Counted from the first letter of the stretch, positions 42,005-51,993 are shown. The stretch is 64,000 nucleotides of DNA from Cellulomonas soli (GCF_013409305.1 NZ_JACBZJ010000001.1:1798001-1862000), one strand, 5' to 3'. Notes: generated by a model from the letters alone, not told the origin. Numbers and translations: made by a program.

Positions 42005-42754
42005 ATGAAGCACGTCGAGGTCGGCCCGGACGGCGCACGCATGGGCTACGTCGAGCTGCAGGGCGACGGCCCGGCGCTCGTCTACCTGCACGGCCTCGGC
42101 TCGTGCTCGGTGGCGTACTTCGCCCGCCCGGCCACGGAACCCGGCGTCGCCGGACGCCACGTGCTCATGCTCGACCTCCTGGGCTTCGGGCTCAGCGACC
42201 GCCCCGCCTCGTTCGGGTACACGGTGACCGACCACGCCGACGCCGTCGCGCGGGCGCTCGACGCGCTGGGCGTCACCGGCGCGGACGTGGTCGCCCACAG
42301 CATGGGCGGGGGCATCGGTGTCGCGCTCGCCGACCGCCGCCCGGACCTCGTCGGCCGCCTGGTGCTCGTCGAGCCGTCTCTGCACCCCACCCCGCGGCCG
42401 ATCCCCGAGTCGTTCACCGAGCAGGAGTATGTCCGCACCGGGTTCGCCGTCCGGCTCGACGACGCCGGTCCGCAGTGGGCGGCGACCATGCGCCTGGCCG
42501 ACCCGCTCGCGATGCACCGCTCGGAGCTCGGGCTGGGCGCGAGCATGCCCGTGCTCGACGACGTGCTGCTCGACCTGCCGATGCCCCGCGCGGTCATCGA
42601 GGGCGGCCTCAGCGGCTGGCTCGCCGACGATCCCCGGCTGCGCGCCGCCGGGATCCCGGTACACGTGGTGCCCGGAACCGGCCACGTGATGATGCTCGAC
42701 GACCCCGCGGGCTTCGCCCGCGCACTGGTGGCCGCGCTCGCAACCGCGGCGTAG
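42005..42754 (+). CDS. Alpha/beta hydrolase
   Basis: The 249-residue cytoplasmic protein has the oxyanion strand YLHGLGSCSV, the nucleophile elbow AHSMGGGIG and the catalytic His in GTGHVMMLDDP near the end. A lid of helices lies around 135-195. It could be an esterase, epoxide or C-C hydrolase; the sequence does not decide. ATG 42005 has AGGAG 5 bases upstream; the overlapping GTG at 42002 is possible. Confidence 0.87.
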   Translation: MKHVEVGPDGARMGYVELQGDGPALVYLHGLGSCSVAYFARPATEPGVAGRHVLMLDLLGFGLSDRPASFGYTVTDHADAVARALDALGVTGADVVAHSMGGGIGVALADRRPDLVGRLVLVEPSLHPTPRPIPESFTEQEYVRTGFAVRLDDAGPQWAATMRLADPLAMHRSELGLGASMPVLDDVLLDLPMPRAVIEGGLSGWLADDPRLRAAGIPVHVVPGTGHVMMLDDPAGFARALVAALATAA

Positions 42755-42769
42755 CCAGACGCCGGCGGG

Positions 42770-44293
42770 TCACCACGGGGAGCGGGCGTAGTCCTTGAGG
42801 AAGCAGCCGAACAGGTCCTCGCCGGCCTCGCCCCGGACGATCGGGTCGTAGACCCGCGCGGCACCGTCCACGAGGTCCAGGGGGGCGTGGAAGCCCTCCT
42901 GCGCGAGCCGCACCTTGGTGTGGTGCGGTCGCTCGTCGGTGATCCAGCCGGTGTCGACCGCGGTCATGAGGATGCCGTCGCCGAGCATCTCCGCCGCGCT
43001 GGTGCGCGTCAGCATGTTGAGCGCGGCCTTGCTCATGTTCGTGTGGGGGTGCCCCGGACCCTTGTAGCCGCGCGAGAACACGCCTTCCATCGCGGAGACG
43101 TTGACGATGTACGTCCGCCGGGCGGGCGACGCCGCGAGGGCCGGCCGCAGCCTGCTGACCAGGATGAACGGTGCGGTCTGGTTGCAGAGCTGGACCTCGA
43201 GCAGCTCCATCGGGTCGACCTGCTCGACGGTCGCGACCCAGCTGTTCGTCTCGGCCACGTCGGGGATCAGCCCGCCGGCGTCGATCGACGTGCCCGCGAC
43301 GAGACGCTCGAGGCTCGCGGCGTGCGCGGTCAGGGACTGCGCCACCAGCTCGTCGGCGGCGGCGCCCGCCGCGCGTTCGATCGCCAGCGCGGGGCTCGAC
43401 AGCTCGCTGACGGACCCGGCCAGGGCGCGCGGGTGTGCGTCGCTCGTGTGCCCGAACGTCGTGATCATGCGTGCGGCGTCGGCCGGCAGCGGCGCCGACT
43501 CGGCATCGGCGAGGTGCGTGTACGCGCCGGGCGACCGGCGCACGGTCTGCGCGGCGTTGTTGATGAGGATGTCGAGCGGGCCCTGCGCCGCGACGTGGTC
43601 GGCGAGGGAGACCACCTGCGACGGGTCGCGCAGGTCGATCCCGACGACGTGCAGCCGGTGCAGCCAGTCACTGGCGTCGGCCATCGCGCTGAACCGCCGG
43701 ACGGCGTCGCGCGGGAACCGGGTCGTGATCGTCAGGTCGGCGCCGTCGCGCAGCAGCCGCAACGCGATGTACATGCCGATCTTGGCGCGGCCGCCGGTGA
43801 GCAGCGCCCGGCGTCCGGTGAGGTCCGTGCGGGCGTCGCGCTTGGCGTGGTGCAGCGCCGCGCAGTCCGGGCAGAGCTGGTGGTAGAACGCGTCGACGAC
43901 CGTGTAGTCCTGCTTGCAGACGTAGCAGGGCCGCGGGCGGAGCAGGGTCCCGGCGACGGCGCTCGTCGCCGCGGAGGTCAGCGCCAGGCCGTTGGTCTCG
44001 TCGTCGATCCGCCCCGGGCTCCCGGTCGCGGTCGCGGCGACGACGGCGGCGTCGGCCGCGGACACCGTCCGGCGCCGCTCGTCCCGCCGGTGCTTCTTGG
44101 CTGCCTTGAACAGCGCCGAGGCCGCGCGACGGGCCTCCGCGTGCTGCGGGTGCGTCTGCGGCAGCGCCGCGACCTGGTCCGCGACCCGCAGGAACGTCGC
44201 GAAGTCGGCGGGGAGAACCCCGGGCTCATCGGGAGCGGTGGCGTCGGGGCTGTCATCGAAACCGGGCGTCGACATGGTCGTCTGCGCGCTCAT
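42770..44293 (-). CDS. SDR-like protein with N-terminal Cys4 ribbon and altered active site
   Basis: The 507-residue protein has a ~135-residue N-terminal extension, helical, ending in [22 protein letters not shown], a CxxC...CxxC ribbon likely to bind zinc. The Rossmann domain then begins with [25 protein letters not shown] and VNVSAMEG supply the usual Asn and Ser, but the YxxxK motif reads TNMSK, so the catalytic Tyr is replaced by Thr while Lys stays. It may bind NAD(P) without ordinary dehydrogenase chemistry. ATG 44293 is chosen; ATG 44275 is possible. Confidence 0.85.
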   Translation of the reverse strand: MSAQTTMSTPGFDDSPDATAPDEPGVLPADFATFLRVADQVAALPQTHPQHAEARRAASALFKAAKKHRRDERRRTVSAADAAVVAATATGSPGRIDDETNGLALTSAATSAVAGTLLRPRPCYVCKQDYTVVDAFYHQLCPDCAALHHAKRDARTDLTGRRALLTGGRAKIGMYIALRLLRDGADLTITTRFPRDAVRRFSAMADASDWLHRLHVVGIDLRDPSQVVSLADHVAAQGPLDILINNAAQTVRRSPGAYTHLADAESAPLPADAARMITTFGHTSDAHPRALAGSVSELSSPALAIERAAGAAADELVAQSLTAHAASLERLVAGTSIDAGGLIPDVAETNSWVATVEQVDPMELLEVQLCNQTAPFILVSRLRPALAASPARRTYIVNVSAMEGVFSRGYKGPGHPHTNMSKAALNMLTRTSAAEMLGDGILMTAVDTGWITDERPHHTKVRLAQEGFHAPLDLVDGAARVYDPIVRGEAGEDLFGCFLKDYARSPW

Positions 44294-44419
44294 GCGCCGT
44301 CCGTCCTGCGTGGGGGAGGGCCGTCGCGGTCTCGCGCGCCCGGGCAATCGTACGCAACGGCGGCCGGAGGAGTCAGGGACACTAGGTCGCAGCAGCCGTT
44401 GCTCGAGAAGGAGTCCGCC

Positions 44420-45358
44420 GTGCCCCAGGGAACAGTCCGCTGGTTCGACGCCGAGCGGGGGTTCGGCTTCCTCGCCCTCGAGGACGGGTCCGACGACCTG
44501 TTCGTGCACGCCACCGAGGTCGTCAACGATGACGGGACCAAGCTGCTCCGCGAGGGCCAGGTCGTCGAGTTCGAGATCGGTGAGGGCGACCGCGGCCCGC
44601 AGGCCCGCCGGGTCCGCGTCACGGGCGACCACGCTCCTGACGCGCAGCTGGGCGTGCTCGGCACCGTCTCCTGGTACGAGCCCGGCAAGGGTTACGGCTT
44701 CATCACGCCCGACGGCGGTGGCGCCGAGATCTTCGTGCACAGCTCGGCCATCGTGGGCGGCAGCGTGATCGCGGAGGGGCAGCGGGTCGCGTTCCTGGTC
44801 GTCGACGGCGAGAAGGGGCCGCAGGCGGACCACCTGCTGCCGCTCGGGGCCGAGGCCGCCCGCCAGGCGGCGTCCGACGGTGCGGACGGCACCGTGTCCT
44901 GGTACGACGGCGCGAAGGGCTTCGGGTTCCTCGCCCCCGACTCGGGCGGCGACGACCTCTTCGTGCACGTCCGGTCGCTGGTCGGGGGGCTGGATGAGCT
45001 GTTCGAGGGCGATCGCGTGACCTTCGACGTGGCCGAGGGCGAGCGGGGGCCGCAGGCCCGCAACGTCCGGCTCGTGGGCGGTCCGGCGCACCGGGGCGCC
45101 CCGGCGGCGCCGGCGCGCGGTCGGTCGGGTTCCTCCAGGGAGTCCGGCGGACCGGTGCGTGGCGGCGAGGGCGTGGTCGCCCGCTACGACGCGGACCGCG
45201 GGTTCGGCTTCATCTCCCCGGACTCCGGGGGCGACGACCTGTTCGTGCACGTCTCGGTCGTCCGGGGCGCCGAGGCGCTGCAGGAGGGCGACCGGGTCCG
45301 CTACAAGGTGCGTCAGAGCGATCGGGGCCCGCAGGCCGACGGAGTCGAACGGGTCTGA
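44420..45358 (+). CDS. Protein with four tandem cold-shock domains
   Basis: The 312-residue protein consists of four CSDs at about 2-68, 79-141, 156-219 and 249-312. Each has RNP1 (RGFGFL, KGYGFI, KGFGFL, RGFGFI) and RNP2 (DLFVH, EIFVH, DLFVH, DLFVH), so all four can probably bind single-stranded RNA or DNA. A ~28-residue Gly/Ala/Pro/Arg linker separates domains 3 and 4. Bacterial CSPs normally have one domain of ~67 residues. The GTG at 44420 has AAGGAG upstream; the gene is divergent from the SDR. Confidence 0.93.
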   Translation: MPQGTVRWFDAERGFGFLALEDGSDDLFVHATEVVNDDGTKLLREGQVVEFEIGEGDRGPQARRVRVTGDHAPDAQLGVLGTVSWYEPGKGYGFITPDGGGAEIFVHSSAIVGGSVIAEGQRVAFLVVDGEKGPQADHLLPLGAEAARQAASDGADGTVSWYDGAKGFGFLAPDSGGDDLFVHVRSLVGGLDELFEGDRVTFDVAEGERGPQARNVRLVGGPAHRGAPAAPARGRSGSSRESGGPVRGGEGVVARYDADRGFGFISPDSGGDDLFVHVSVVRGAEALQEGDRVRYKVRQSDRGPQADGVERV

Positions 45359-45365
45359 GCGAGGC

Positions 45366-45384
45366 TCCGCCGCTCAGCGGCGGA
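45366..45384 (+). terminator. Hairpin after the quadruple cold-shock gene
   Basis: TCCGCCGC and GCGGCGGA form a perfect 8-bp stem with a TCA loop, starting 8 bp after the stop. There is no U-run. It lies between convergent genes and could serve both. Confidence 0.5.
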
Positions 45385-45441
45385 CGTCGACGGATGCCGT
45401 AGGCGGTCGGGTGGCGGTCGGTCGATGAGCAGGTCGTGCAG

Positions 45442-46164
45442 TCAGACCGGGAGCGGTTTGCGCCAGCGGGAGATCGTGATCGCGATCCTCGACGTGTGCC
45501 TGCCGTTCCAGCTCACGTCGAGTCCTTCGCTTCGCAGCGCTTCCACGACTCGACGACCGACCTCCGCATCGGTGTTCGCCACGACCGCGGCGCGAGCGCC
45601 CTCGTCTCCTGCGCGTGCCGCGGCCAGGAGCTCCTGGTCGGTGTCCGGCGCCGGCCGCCATGAGCTGTAGGTGAGGAAGAGGATCGCCGGTTCGTCGACC
45701 AGACGCTCGGCGTCCTGCTGGTGGAAGAACGTGTACATCGTCTCCCTGTACGGGTACTCCGCGGCGGCGTCGAGGGCGGTGCGCTCGTCGTCGATCTCAT
45801 CGGTGCCGCACCTGTTGCAGCAGGTGAAGTTCATGCGGGTCACGAACCCTCGGGCTTCGAGCCGACGGAACGCCGCTGCGAGCCGGTCGTAGTCCGAGCG
45901 GCCCTCCCACGTCGACTGCTGCGCTGTGCGGCGCGACCAGACGAGCTCGACGACCCGCTCCGACCGCGGATCCGTCTCGTCGAGCTCGAGCGCCTCTCGT
46001 ACACGCTCGACCGCGTCCGATCGCGTGACGAATCCTGGGATGACGGTCTTCTGAGCGATGTCGACGAGCTCGCTCTCGGTGGTCTCGGCGTCCACCGGCG
46101 CCTCCTCACGGGGAGGCGGAACGAGGGCTTTCGTGCGTCGGCGTAGGCGATCAAGAAGGCTCAC
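45442..46164 (-). CDS. DUF6891-like hypothetical protein
   Basis: The 240-residue protein has a helical N-terminal domain, then FVTRMNFTCCNRCGTDEIDD, a Cys-rich strand (CCNRC), then YTFFHQQDAERLVDEPAILF and LTYSSWRPAPDTDQELLAA. The C-terminus reads LDVSWNGRHTSRIAITISRW. I associate this pattern with DUF6891 from memory; the function is unknown. GTG 46164 is used because upstream residues are not protein-like. Confidence 0.65.
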   Translation of the reverse strand: MSLLDRLRRRTKALVPPPREEAPVDAETTESELVDIAQKTVIPGFVTRSDAVERVREALELDETDPRSERVVELVWSRRTAQQSTWEGRSDYDRLAAAFRRLEARGFVTRMNFTCCNRCGTDEIDDERTALDAAAEYPYRETMYTFFHQQDAERLVDEPAILFLTYSSWRPAPDTDQELLAAARAGDEGARAAVVANTDAEVGRRVVEALRSEGLDVSWNGRHTSRIAITISRWRKPLPV

Positions 46165-46326
46165 GGCCCCTCGGTACAGGATCGACCAGCGCACCGCAAG
46201 GACGTCGCCTGCAGGCGACCGGATCGGCCCTGCACCGCACCGCCGGCTGCGGCGCCCGGCGCGTGCGATCTCCCGCGGGAGCACGCAGGCCACGTAGGGC
46301 CCGGGAAGAAGTCACGTGGCGTCGTA

Positions 46327-46347
46327 GTTGAGCCTCTACGACTCAAG
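46327..46347 (+). promoter_or_regulatory. HAIR element 1 (HspR operator)
   Basis: GTTGAGC-N7-ACTCAAG matches the HspR operator consensus CTTGAGT-N7-ACTCAAG with two differences in the left arm. It lies 36-16 bp before the candidate -35. The rest of the 323-bp gap 46165-46487 holds element 2 and the promoter but no gene. Confidence 0.88.
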
Positions 46348-46362
46348 TTTCGGGCGTCGGGC

Positions 46363-46391
46363 TTGCACAGACCGGTTGGCCGTCGCAGACT
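46363..46391 (+). promoter_or_regulatory. Candidate dnaK promoter
   Basis: TTGCAC (46363-46368) and CAGACT (46386-46391) are 17 bp apart, located between the two HAIR elements. The -10 match is weak (3 of 6), so this is a proposal from spacing and position only. Confidence 0.4.
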
Positions 46392-46410
46392 TGAGCGCAG
46401 CAGGCTCAAG
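46390..46410 (+). promoter_or_regulatory. HAIR element 2 (HspR operator)
   Basis: CTTGAGC-N7-GCTCAAG is a perfect inverted repeat with the HAIR geometry (7-7-7), 77 bp before the dnaK ATG. HspR bound with DnaK as co-repressor is the known mechanism in Streptomyces and mycobacteria. Confidence 0.9.
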
Positions 46411-46487
46411 ACACACGCACGAGCGGCACACCCGGACCCCCACGGACCCACCGGGACCCGCCGCCGGCACGAAGGAAGGCACAGCAC

Positions 46488-48344
46488 ATGGCACGAGCAG
46501 TCGGTATCGACCTGGGCACCACGAACTCGGTGGTCGCCGTCCTCGAGGGTGGCGAGCCCACGGTCATCGCCAACGCGGAGGGGTCGCGCACCACGCCGTC
46601 CGTCGTCGCGTTCTCCAAGACGGGCGAGGTGCTGGTCGGCGAGATCGCCAAGCGCCAGGCCGTCACGAACGTCGACCGCACCATCTCCTCCGTCAAGCGC
46701 CACATGGGCACCGAGTGGTCGACGGCCATCGACGAGAAGAAGTACACCGCGCAGGAGATCTCCGCGCGCGTGCTCTCCAAGCTCAAGCGTGACGCCGAGG
46801 CGTACCTGGGCGAGCCCGTCACCGAGGCCGTCATCACCGTCCCGGCGTACTTCAACGACGCCGAGCGTCAGGCCACGAAGGACGCCGGCACCATCGCCGG
46901 CCTCAACGTCCTGCGGATCATCAACGAGCCCACCGCCGCCGCGCTGGCCTACGGCCTGGAGAAGGGCAAGGAGGACGAGCTCATCCTGGTCTTCGACCTG
47001 GGTGGCGGCACGTTCGACGTGTCCCTGCTCGAGGTCGGCAAGGACGACGACGGCTTCTCCACGATCGAGGTCCGCGCGACCTCCGGCGACAACCGCCTCG
47101 GCGGCGACGACTGGGACAACCGGATCGTCGAGTGGCTGGTCGCCGAGGTGAAGAACACCACGGGCGTCGACCTGTCCAAGGACAAGATCGCCCTGCAGCG
47201 TCTGCGTGAGGCGGCCGAGCAGGCCAAGAAGGAGCTCTCGTCCGCGACGAGCACCAACATCTCCATGCAGTACCTGTCGATGAGCGAGAACGGTCCCGTC
47301 CACCTGGACACCAAGCTCACGCGCGCGCAGTTCCAGCAGATGACGCAGGACCTCATCGACCGGACCAAGACGCCGTTCCACTCGGTCATCCGCGACGCCG
47401 GCATCAAGCTGGCCGACATCGACCACGTCGTGCTCGTCGGCGGCTCGACCCGCATGCCCGCGGTCACCGAGGTCGTCAAGGAGCTCACGGGCGGCCGCGA
47501 GCCCAACAAGGGCGTCAACCCGGACGAGGTCGTGGCCGTCGGTGCCGCGCTGCAGGCCGGTGTCATGAAGGGCGACCGCAAGGACGTCCTGCTCATCGAC
47601 GTCACCCCGCTGTCCCTCGGCATCGAGACCAAGGGCGGGGTGATGACCAAGCTCATCGAGCGCAACACGGCCATCCCGACCAAGCGTTCGGAGATCTTCT
47701 CCACGGCCGAGGACAACCAGCCGTCCGTGCTCATCCAGGTGTTCCAGGGCGAGCGCGAGTTCGCCCGCGACAACAAGCCGCTGGGCACGTTCGAGCTGAC
47801 CGGCATCGCGCCGGCCCCGCGCGGCATCCCGCAGGTCGAGGTCACCTTCGACATCGACGCGAACGGCATCGTGCACGTGTCCGCCAAGGACCGCGGCACG
47901 GGCAAGGAGCAGTCGATGACGATCACCGGCGGCTCGGCCCTGCCGAAGGAGGACATCGACCGCATGGTCAAGGAGGCCGAGGAGCACGCCGCCGAGGACA
48001 AGGCGCGCCGCGAGGAGGCCGAGGCCCGCAACACGGCCGAGCAGCTCGTCTACTCGATGGAGAAGCAGCTCACGGACAACGGCGACAAGCTGCCCGAGGA
48101 CGTCAAGACCGACGTGCAGACCGCCATCACCGAGCTGAAGACCGCGCTCGAGGGCACGGACATCGAGGCCGTCAAGGCGAAGCACGCCGCGCTGCTGGCC
48201 GTCGGCCAGAAGATCGGCGAGGCGCTGTACGCGTCGAACCAGGCCGAGCAGGCCCAGGCCGACGCGCCCGCCGACGCCGGCTCGGCCGCTGACGACGACG
48301 TCGTCGACGCCGAGATCGTCGACGACGAGGACGAGAAGAAGTGA
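46488..48344 (+). CDS. dnaK: Molecular chaperone DnaK (Hsp70)
   Basis: The 618-residue Hsp70 has the phosphate-1 motif [20 protein letters not shown] at the N-terminus, [11 protein letters not shown] and the phosphate-2 loop [18 protein letters not shown] in the ATPase domain, then [20 protein letters not shown] opening the substrate domain. The C-terminus is acidic ([10 protein letters not shown]). ATG 46488 has a GAAGGA site upstream. It is the first gene of dnaK-grpE-dnaJ-hspR and overlaps grpE by 4 nt (GTGA). Confidence 0.98.
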   Translation: MARAVGIDLGTTNSVVAVLEGGEPTVIANAEGSRTTPSVVAFSKTGEVLVGEIAKRQAVTNVDRTISSVKRHMGTEWSTAIDEKKYTAQEISARVLSKLKRDAEAYLGEPVTEAVITVPAYFNDAERQATKDAGTIAGLNVLRIINEPTAAALAYGLEKGKEDELILVFDLGGGTFDVSLLEVGKDDDGFSTIEVRATSGDNRLGGDDWDNRIVEWLVAEVKNTTGVDLSKDKIALQRLREAAEQAKKELSSATSTNISMQYLSMSENGPVHLDTKLTRAQFQQMTQDLIDRTKTPFHSVIRDAGIKLADIDHVVLVGGSTRMPAVTEVVKELTGGREPNKGVNPDEVVAVGAALQAGVMKGDRKDVLLIDVTPLSLGIETKGGVMTKLIERNTAIPTKRSEIFSTAEDNQPSVLIQVFQGEREFARDNKPLGTFELTGIAPAPRGIPQVEVTFDIDANGIVHVSAKDRGTGKEQSMTITGGSALPKEDIDRMVKEAEEHAAEDKARREEAEARNTAEQLVYSMEKQLTDNGDKLPEDVKTDVQTAITELKTALEGTDIEAVKAKHAALLAVGQKIGEALYASNQAEQAQADAPADAGSAADDDVVDAEIVDDEDEKK

Positions 48345-48961
48345 CCTCGCACGACGAGGGCACCGGCGGCGAGGAGCACGAGGCCCCGCGCGTGACCGAC
48401 AAGCGCCGCATCGACCCGGAGACGGGTCAGGTGCGCACGCCCGAGGAGCAGGTGCTGGCGGACGCGGCGGAGACGCTGGCCGGTGCCGAGGAGGCCGTGG
48501 TGCTCGAGGGTCTGGTCGAGACGCAGAAGCTCGCGGCCGAGCGGCTCGAGGAGCTGCAGCGGGCCCAGGCGGCCCACTACAACCTCGAGCAGCAGTACTC
48601 GGCCTACGTGAAGCGGTCCAAGGCGGAGGCGATCACCGCGCACGAGCGGGGTGTCGCCGCGCTCGCAGAGGCGCTGATCCCGGTGCTCGACGACGTCGCG
48701 CTCGCCCGGCAGCACGGGGACCTGACGGGTCCGTTCGCGTCGATCGCCGAGAAGCTCGAGTCCACGCTCGAGCGGTTCGGCGTCGAGCGGTACGGCGAGG
48801 CGGGCGAGGCGTTCGACCCGAACGTGCACGAGGCGCTCATGCACGCGCACTCCGCCGATGTGACGGAGCCGACCGTGCAGGCGGTCCTGCAGCCGGGCTA
48901 CCGGACCAAGGACCGTGTGCTGCGGGCGGCGCGGGTGGCCGTCGTCGACCCGGAGGCATGA
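48341..48961 (+). CDS. grpE: Nucleotide exchange factor GrpE
   Basis: GrpE drives ADP release from DnaK. The 206-residue protein has a charged, disordered N-terminus, a long helix ([20 protein letters not shown]) and the beta-wing domain with [20 protein letters not shown] and [20 protein letters not shown], the GrpE signature region. GTG 48341 overlaps the dnaK stop. A 93-bp gap separates it from dnaJ. Confidence 0.95.
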   Translation: MTSHDEGTGGEEHEAPRVTDKRRIDPETGQVRTPEEQVLADAAETLAGAEEAVVLEGLVETQKLAAERLEELQRAQAAHYNLEQQYSAYVKRSKAEAITAHERGVAALAEALIPVLDDVALARQHGDLTGPFASIAEKLESTLERFGVERYGEAGEAFDPNVHEALMHAHSADVTEPTVQAVLQPGYRTKDRVLRAARVAVVDPEA

Positions 48962-49054
48962 CATCCTCGGCGCCGTGACGGCGGGCGGGACGAGCGCGAC
49001 AGGTAGGGCAGGGGGCTCGCGGCAGGGCTGCGAGACGGACGAGAGGGAGGCCCG

Positions 49055-50056
49055 GTGACCGGCCAGGACTGGTTGGAGAAGGACTTCTACGGCGTCCTCG
49101 GCGTGCCCAAGGACGCCGACCCGGCCACGATCAAGAAGGCCTACCGCAAGCTCGCCCGCTCGATGCACCCGGACCACAACCCGGGTGACGCGGTCGCCGA
49201 GGCGAAGTTCAAGGAGATCGGGGAGGCGTACGCCGTCCTGTCGGACGTCGAGCAGCGCGGTCAGTACGACCAGCTGCGGGCGATGGCGGGCGGCGCACGC
49301 TTCACCTCCGGCGGGCGCGGCGGCACGGCCGGGTTCGACGACCTGTTCGGCTCGATGTTCGGCGGCGGGGGCGGGGCTGCCGGTGGCGGCCCCCGCGTGC
49401 GCTACTCGACGCCCGGTGCCGGCGGGGCAGGCGGTGCCGCCGGCTTCGAGGACCTGCTCGGCGGGCTCTTCGGTGGCGGTGGCGGCAGCTACGGCGGGCG
49501 CGGCGCCCAGCAGGGTGTCGACCTCGCCGCGACGACGACGCTGCCGTTCCGTCAGGCGGCGACGGGCTCGACCGTGCAGCTGGGCGTCGAGGGACGGACG
49601 GTCACCGCCCGCATCCCCCCGGGGGTGCGCGACGGGCAGAAGATCCGGCTGCGCGGCAAGGGTCGCCCGGGTCAGGGCGGTGCGCCGGCCGGTGACCTGG
49701 TGGTGACGGTGCACGTCACGCCGCACCCCGTCTTCACGCTCGACGGCGCAGACCTGCGCATCACGGTGCCGGTCGCGTTCGACGAGGCCGCGCTGGGCGC
49801 GACGGTCGAGGTGCCGACGCTGGACGGCGGCACCGTGCGGGTCAAGGTGCCCGAGGGCACCCCGTCCGGTCGCACGCTGCGCGTCAAGGGCAAGGGCGTC
49901 ACGACGGCGAAGAGCACGGGCGACCTGCTGGTCACCGTGCAGATCGTCGTGCCGCAGCGGCTCACCGGCGCCGCACGTGAGGCCGTGCAGGCCTTCGGCA
50001 TCGCCACGTCGGGCGAGAACGTGCGGGCCGACCTGATGGACGCCGCGAAGAAGTGA
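49055..50056 (+). CDS. dnaJ: DnaJ-type co-chaperone without zinc fingers
   Basis: The 333-residue protein has a J-domain with HPD (SMHPDHNPGDA) and a Gly/Phe-rich linker with two FxxLF/LLGGLF-like blocks (~90-150). Two C-terminal beta domains follow (ATTTLPFRQAATGSTVQLGV; GKGVTTAKSTGDLLVTVQIV). There are no CxxCxGxG repeats, so it is a class II (CbpA-like) DnaJ rather than class I. It stimulates DnaK's ATPase. GTG 49055 follows GAGGGAGG. It sits 4 bp before hspR. Confidence 0.95.
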   Translation: MTGQDWLEKDFYGVLGVPKDADPATIKKAYRKLARSMHPDHNPGDAVAEAKFKEIGEAYAVLSDVEQRGQYDQLRAMAGGARFTSGGRGGTAGFDDLFGSMFGGGGGAAGGGPRVRYSTPGAGGAGGAAGFEDLLGGLFGGGGGSYGGRGAQQGVDLAATTTLPFRQAATGSTVQLGVEGRTVTARIPPGVRDGQKIRLRGKGRPGQGGAPAGDLVVTVHVTPHPVFTLDGADLRITVPVAFDEAALGATVEVPTLDGGTVRVKVPEGTPSGRTLRVKGKGVTTAKSTGDLLVTVQIVVPQRLTGAAREAVQAFGIATSGENVRADLMDAAKK

Positions 50057-50060
50057 CCTG

Positions 50061-50480
50061 ATGGCCCTCGACGACACCCCGCGCTTCGTCATCTCGGTCG
50101 CGGCCGAGATGGCGGGCATGCACCCGCAGACGCTCCGGCAGTACGACCGGCTCGGGCTGGTCTCGCCGGGGCGGACCCGCGGGCGCGGGCGGCGCTACTC
50201 GGTGCGCGACATCGCCGTCCTGCGCGAGGTGCAGCGTCTCTCGCAGGACGAGGGCGTCAACCTCGCGGGCATCAAGCGCATCCTCGAGCTCGAGGCGCAG
50301 GTCGAGCGGCTGGGGACGCAGGTGGAGTACCTGCGCGCGTTCATCGAGCCGGGTCGGCGCGTGTTCACGGCGGACGCCCGCGGGGACGTGGTCGCCAGCC
50401 CTCGGGGTGCCCGGCCGCGACGCCCCGTCGCGCAGATCGAGTCCGGGTCGGTCGTCCTCTGGCGCCCGACCGGCCGCTGA
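50061..50480 (+). CDS. hspR: Heat-shock repressor HspR (MerR family)
   Basis: The 139-residue protein has the MerR winged helix: ISVAAEMAGMHPQTLRQYDR, then LGLVSPGRTRGRGRRYSVRD and VNLAGIKRILELE, the arrangement typical of HspR. It would bind the two HAIR elements upstream of dnaK and so repress its own operon. The C-terminus (ESGSVVLWRPTGR) ends in the short tail seen in HspR proteins. ATG 50061 follows the dnaJ stop by 4 bp. Confidence 0.95.
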   Translation: MALDDTPRFVISVAAEMAGMHPQTLRQYDRLGLVSPGRTRGRGRRYSVRDIAVLREVQRLSQDEGVNLAGIKRILELEAQVERLGTQVEYLRAFIEPGRRVFTADARGDVVASPRGARPRRPVAQIESGSVVLWRPTGR

Positions 50481-50517
50481 CCTCCGGGCACCGGGCACGG
50501 TCCGAGCGGATCGGCGG

Positions 50518-50531
50518 GCACCTTCCGGTGC
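50518..50531. terminator. Short hairpin between convergent hspR and membrane-protein genes
   Basis: GCACC-TTCC-GGTGC forms a perfect 5-bp stem with a tetraloop in the 54-bp convergent gap. It is short and lacks a U-run. Confidence 0.3.
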
Positions 50532-50534
50532 GGC

Positions 50535-51767
50535 TCAGTCCGTGCGGGCCGGCGCGCCCGGCAGGTACTGGCGGACGATCCGCTGCTCGGGGTGTCGGTC
50601 GCTCGCGTAGAGCACCGCGAGGAACAGCCACTCCAGGGGCTTCATCACCAGGTACACGACGTCCGCCCGCCAGGCGGTCGTGACGTGCTCGGCGACCGGC
50701 AGCCCGCACCGGTCGTAGAAGCCGCGGACGGCCCGGTGCGTGCGCGGCAGCCGTTCGCCCAGCACCTCCTCGAAGGCGTTCGCGACGGACAGCTGCCGGT
50801 TCACGACCACCGGGCCCCCGTGCCGGACGCCCCGGCGCTGCGGGCGAACGAGGCGACGGTGGCCGCCGGCCGCGACCGTGCACAGGTAGTGCCCGCCGCT
50901 CGAGACCATCGGTGGGGACTGCTGGGTCGAGAGCGTCCAGTCGCTGGTGTCGAGGAAGGCCTGGACGGCGGCGTCCGGCCGCTGGCCGGCCAGCACCAGC
51001 ACGGCGGTCAGCAGGCCCCACAGCGGCCAGGCCAGCGCGAACGCGACGAGCGGCCACAGCGCGACCCGGTGCAGCGTGCGCTCGGTCCAGGCGGCGAGTC
51101 GTGCGCGCGACGACGACGTGCCGGGGCCCGCCGCGTCCCCGTCTCCCGCGTCGTCGGCCGTCCGTGAGGTCAGCGCGTGCGCCATCGCCTCCCGGGTGAC
51201 GCCGATCGTGGAGAGCACGAACGCGAACGGCACCAGGCAGACCGGCCAGGCGACCGGGTTCCGCACCGCGTGCGGGACGACCTGCACGAGCCACGCGACG
51301 CACACGGCGGCGCCGAGGTAGGTCGCCGCGAGGCCGAGCACGGTGAGCAGCGGCGGTCGGTCGCCCCGGCCGGTGTCCTCCTCGGGGCGCGTGTCGTCGG
51401 CGGGGCGCGTGTCGTCCGCCTGGCGCGAACCGACGGCGGGGCGCGTGCCGGCGCGCAGGAACGCCAGGCCGACGAGGCCCACGACGGCGAGGGTCAGGAC
51501 GGTCGGCAAGGACCAGCCGGCGACAGGCGTGTGCATCGGGTCGACGTCATCGCCCGAGACGAGCGGCTGGGGCCAGTCCTCGCTCCAGCCGAGCAGTGCG
51601 ACCAGGAGCGCCGTCAGCGGGATGCCGACGAGGTAGACGGTGAGCTCGACGCCGCGCGGGGCGCGGGCCCTCGCCGGACGCAGGGTGTTGACCAGGTGCG
51701 CGCCGGTGAGCACGAGGCCGAGGAGCGCGAGCGCGAGGAGGGTCAGCACCACGAGCAGCGCCCCCAT
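50535..51767 (-). CDS. DUF6688-like membrane protein
   Basis: The 410-residue protein has about seven helices in its first 260 residues (ALLVVLTLLALALLGLVLTG; LTVYLVGIPLTALLVALLGW; TVLTLAVVGLVGLAFL; others). The C-terminal cytoplasmic domain contains YLCTVAAGGHRRLVRPQRRG, VNRQLSVANAFEEVLGERLP and the final helix VYLVMKPLEWLFLAVLYASD. I associate these conserved blocks with DUF6688 from memory. A low-complexity Asp/Arg/Thr segment (TRPADDTRPEEDTG) lies between helices. ATG 51767 is preferred to 51800. Confidence 0.7.
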   Translation of the reverse strand: MGALLVVLTLLALALLGLVLTGAHLVNTLRPARARAPRGVELTVYLVGIPLTALLVALLGWSEDWPQPLVSGDDVDPMHTPVAGWSLPTVLTLAVVGLVGLAFLRAGTRPAVGSRQADDTRPADDTRPEEDTGRGDRPPLLTVLGLAATYLGAAVCVAWLVQVVPHAVRNPVAWPVCLVPFAFVLSTIGVTREAMAHALTSRTADDAGDGDAAGPGTSSSRARLAAWTERTLHRVALWPLVAFALAWPLWGLLTAVLVLAGQRPDAAVQAFLDTSDWTLSTQQSPPMVSSGGHYLCTVAAGGHRRLVRPQRRGVRHGGPVVVNRQLSVANAFEEVLGERLPRTHRAVRGFYDRCGLPVAEHVTTAWRADVVYLVMKPLEWLFLAVLYASDRHPEQRIVRQYLPGAPARTD

Positions 51768-51993
51768 CAGGCGACCCACCTGGTGCGAGGTGCACGGCAC
51801 GGGCGGGTGGTCGGAGGGGCGCTGGAGGACGGCACGGATCGAGGGTGGCCCGACCCCGACCTGCGCGTGGGCGGTTCAGGGAGGCGTGCACGGCTTCTTC
51901 ACCACTCCCACGCCCGAGTGCCCGACCCGCGGCCGTGCGGGGCGTCGGACCGGATCCGGACGAACCCGACGCGCGCCCTGTGGACGAGGCTGG

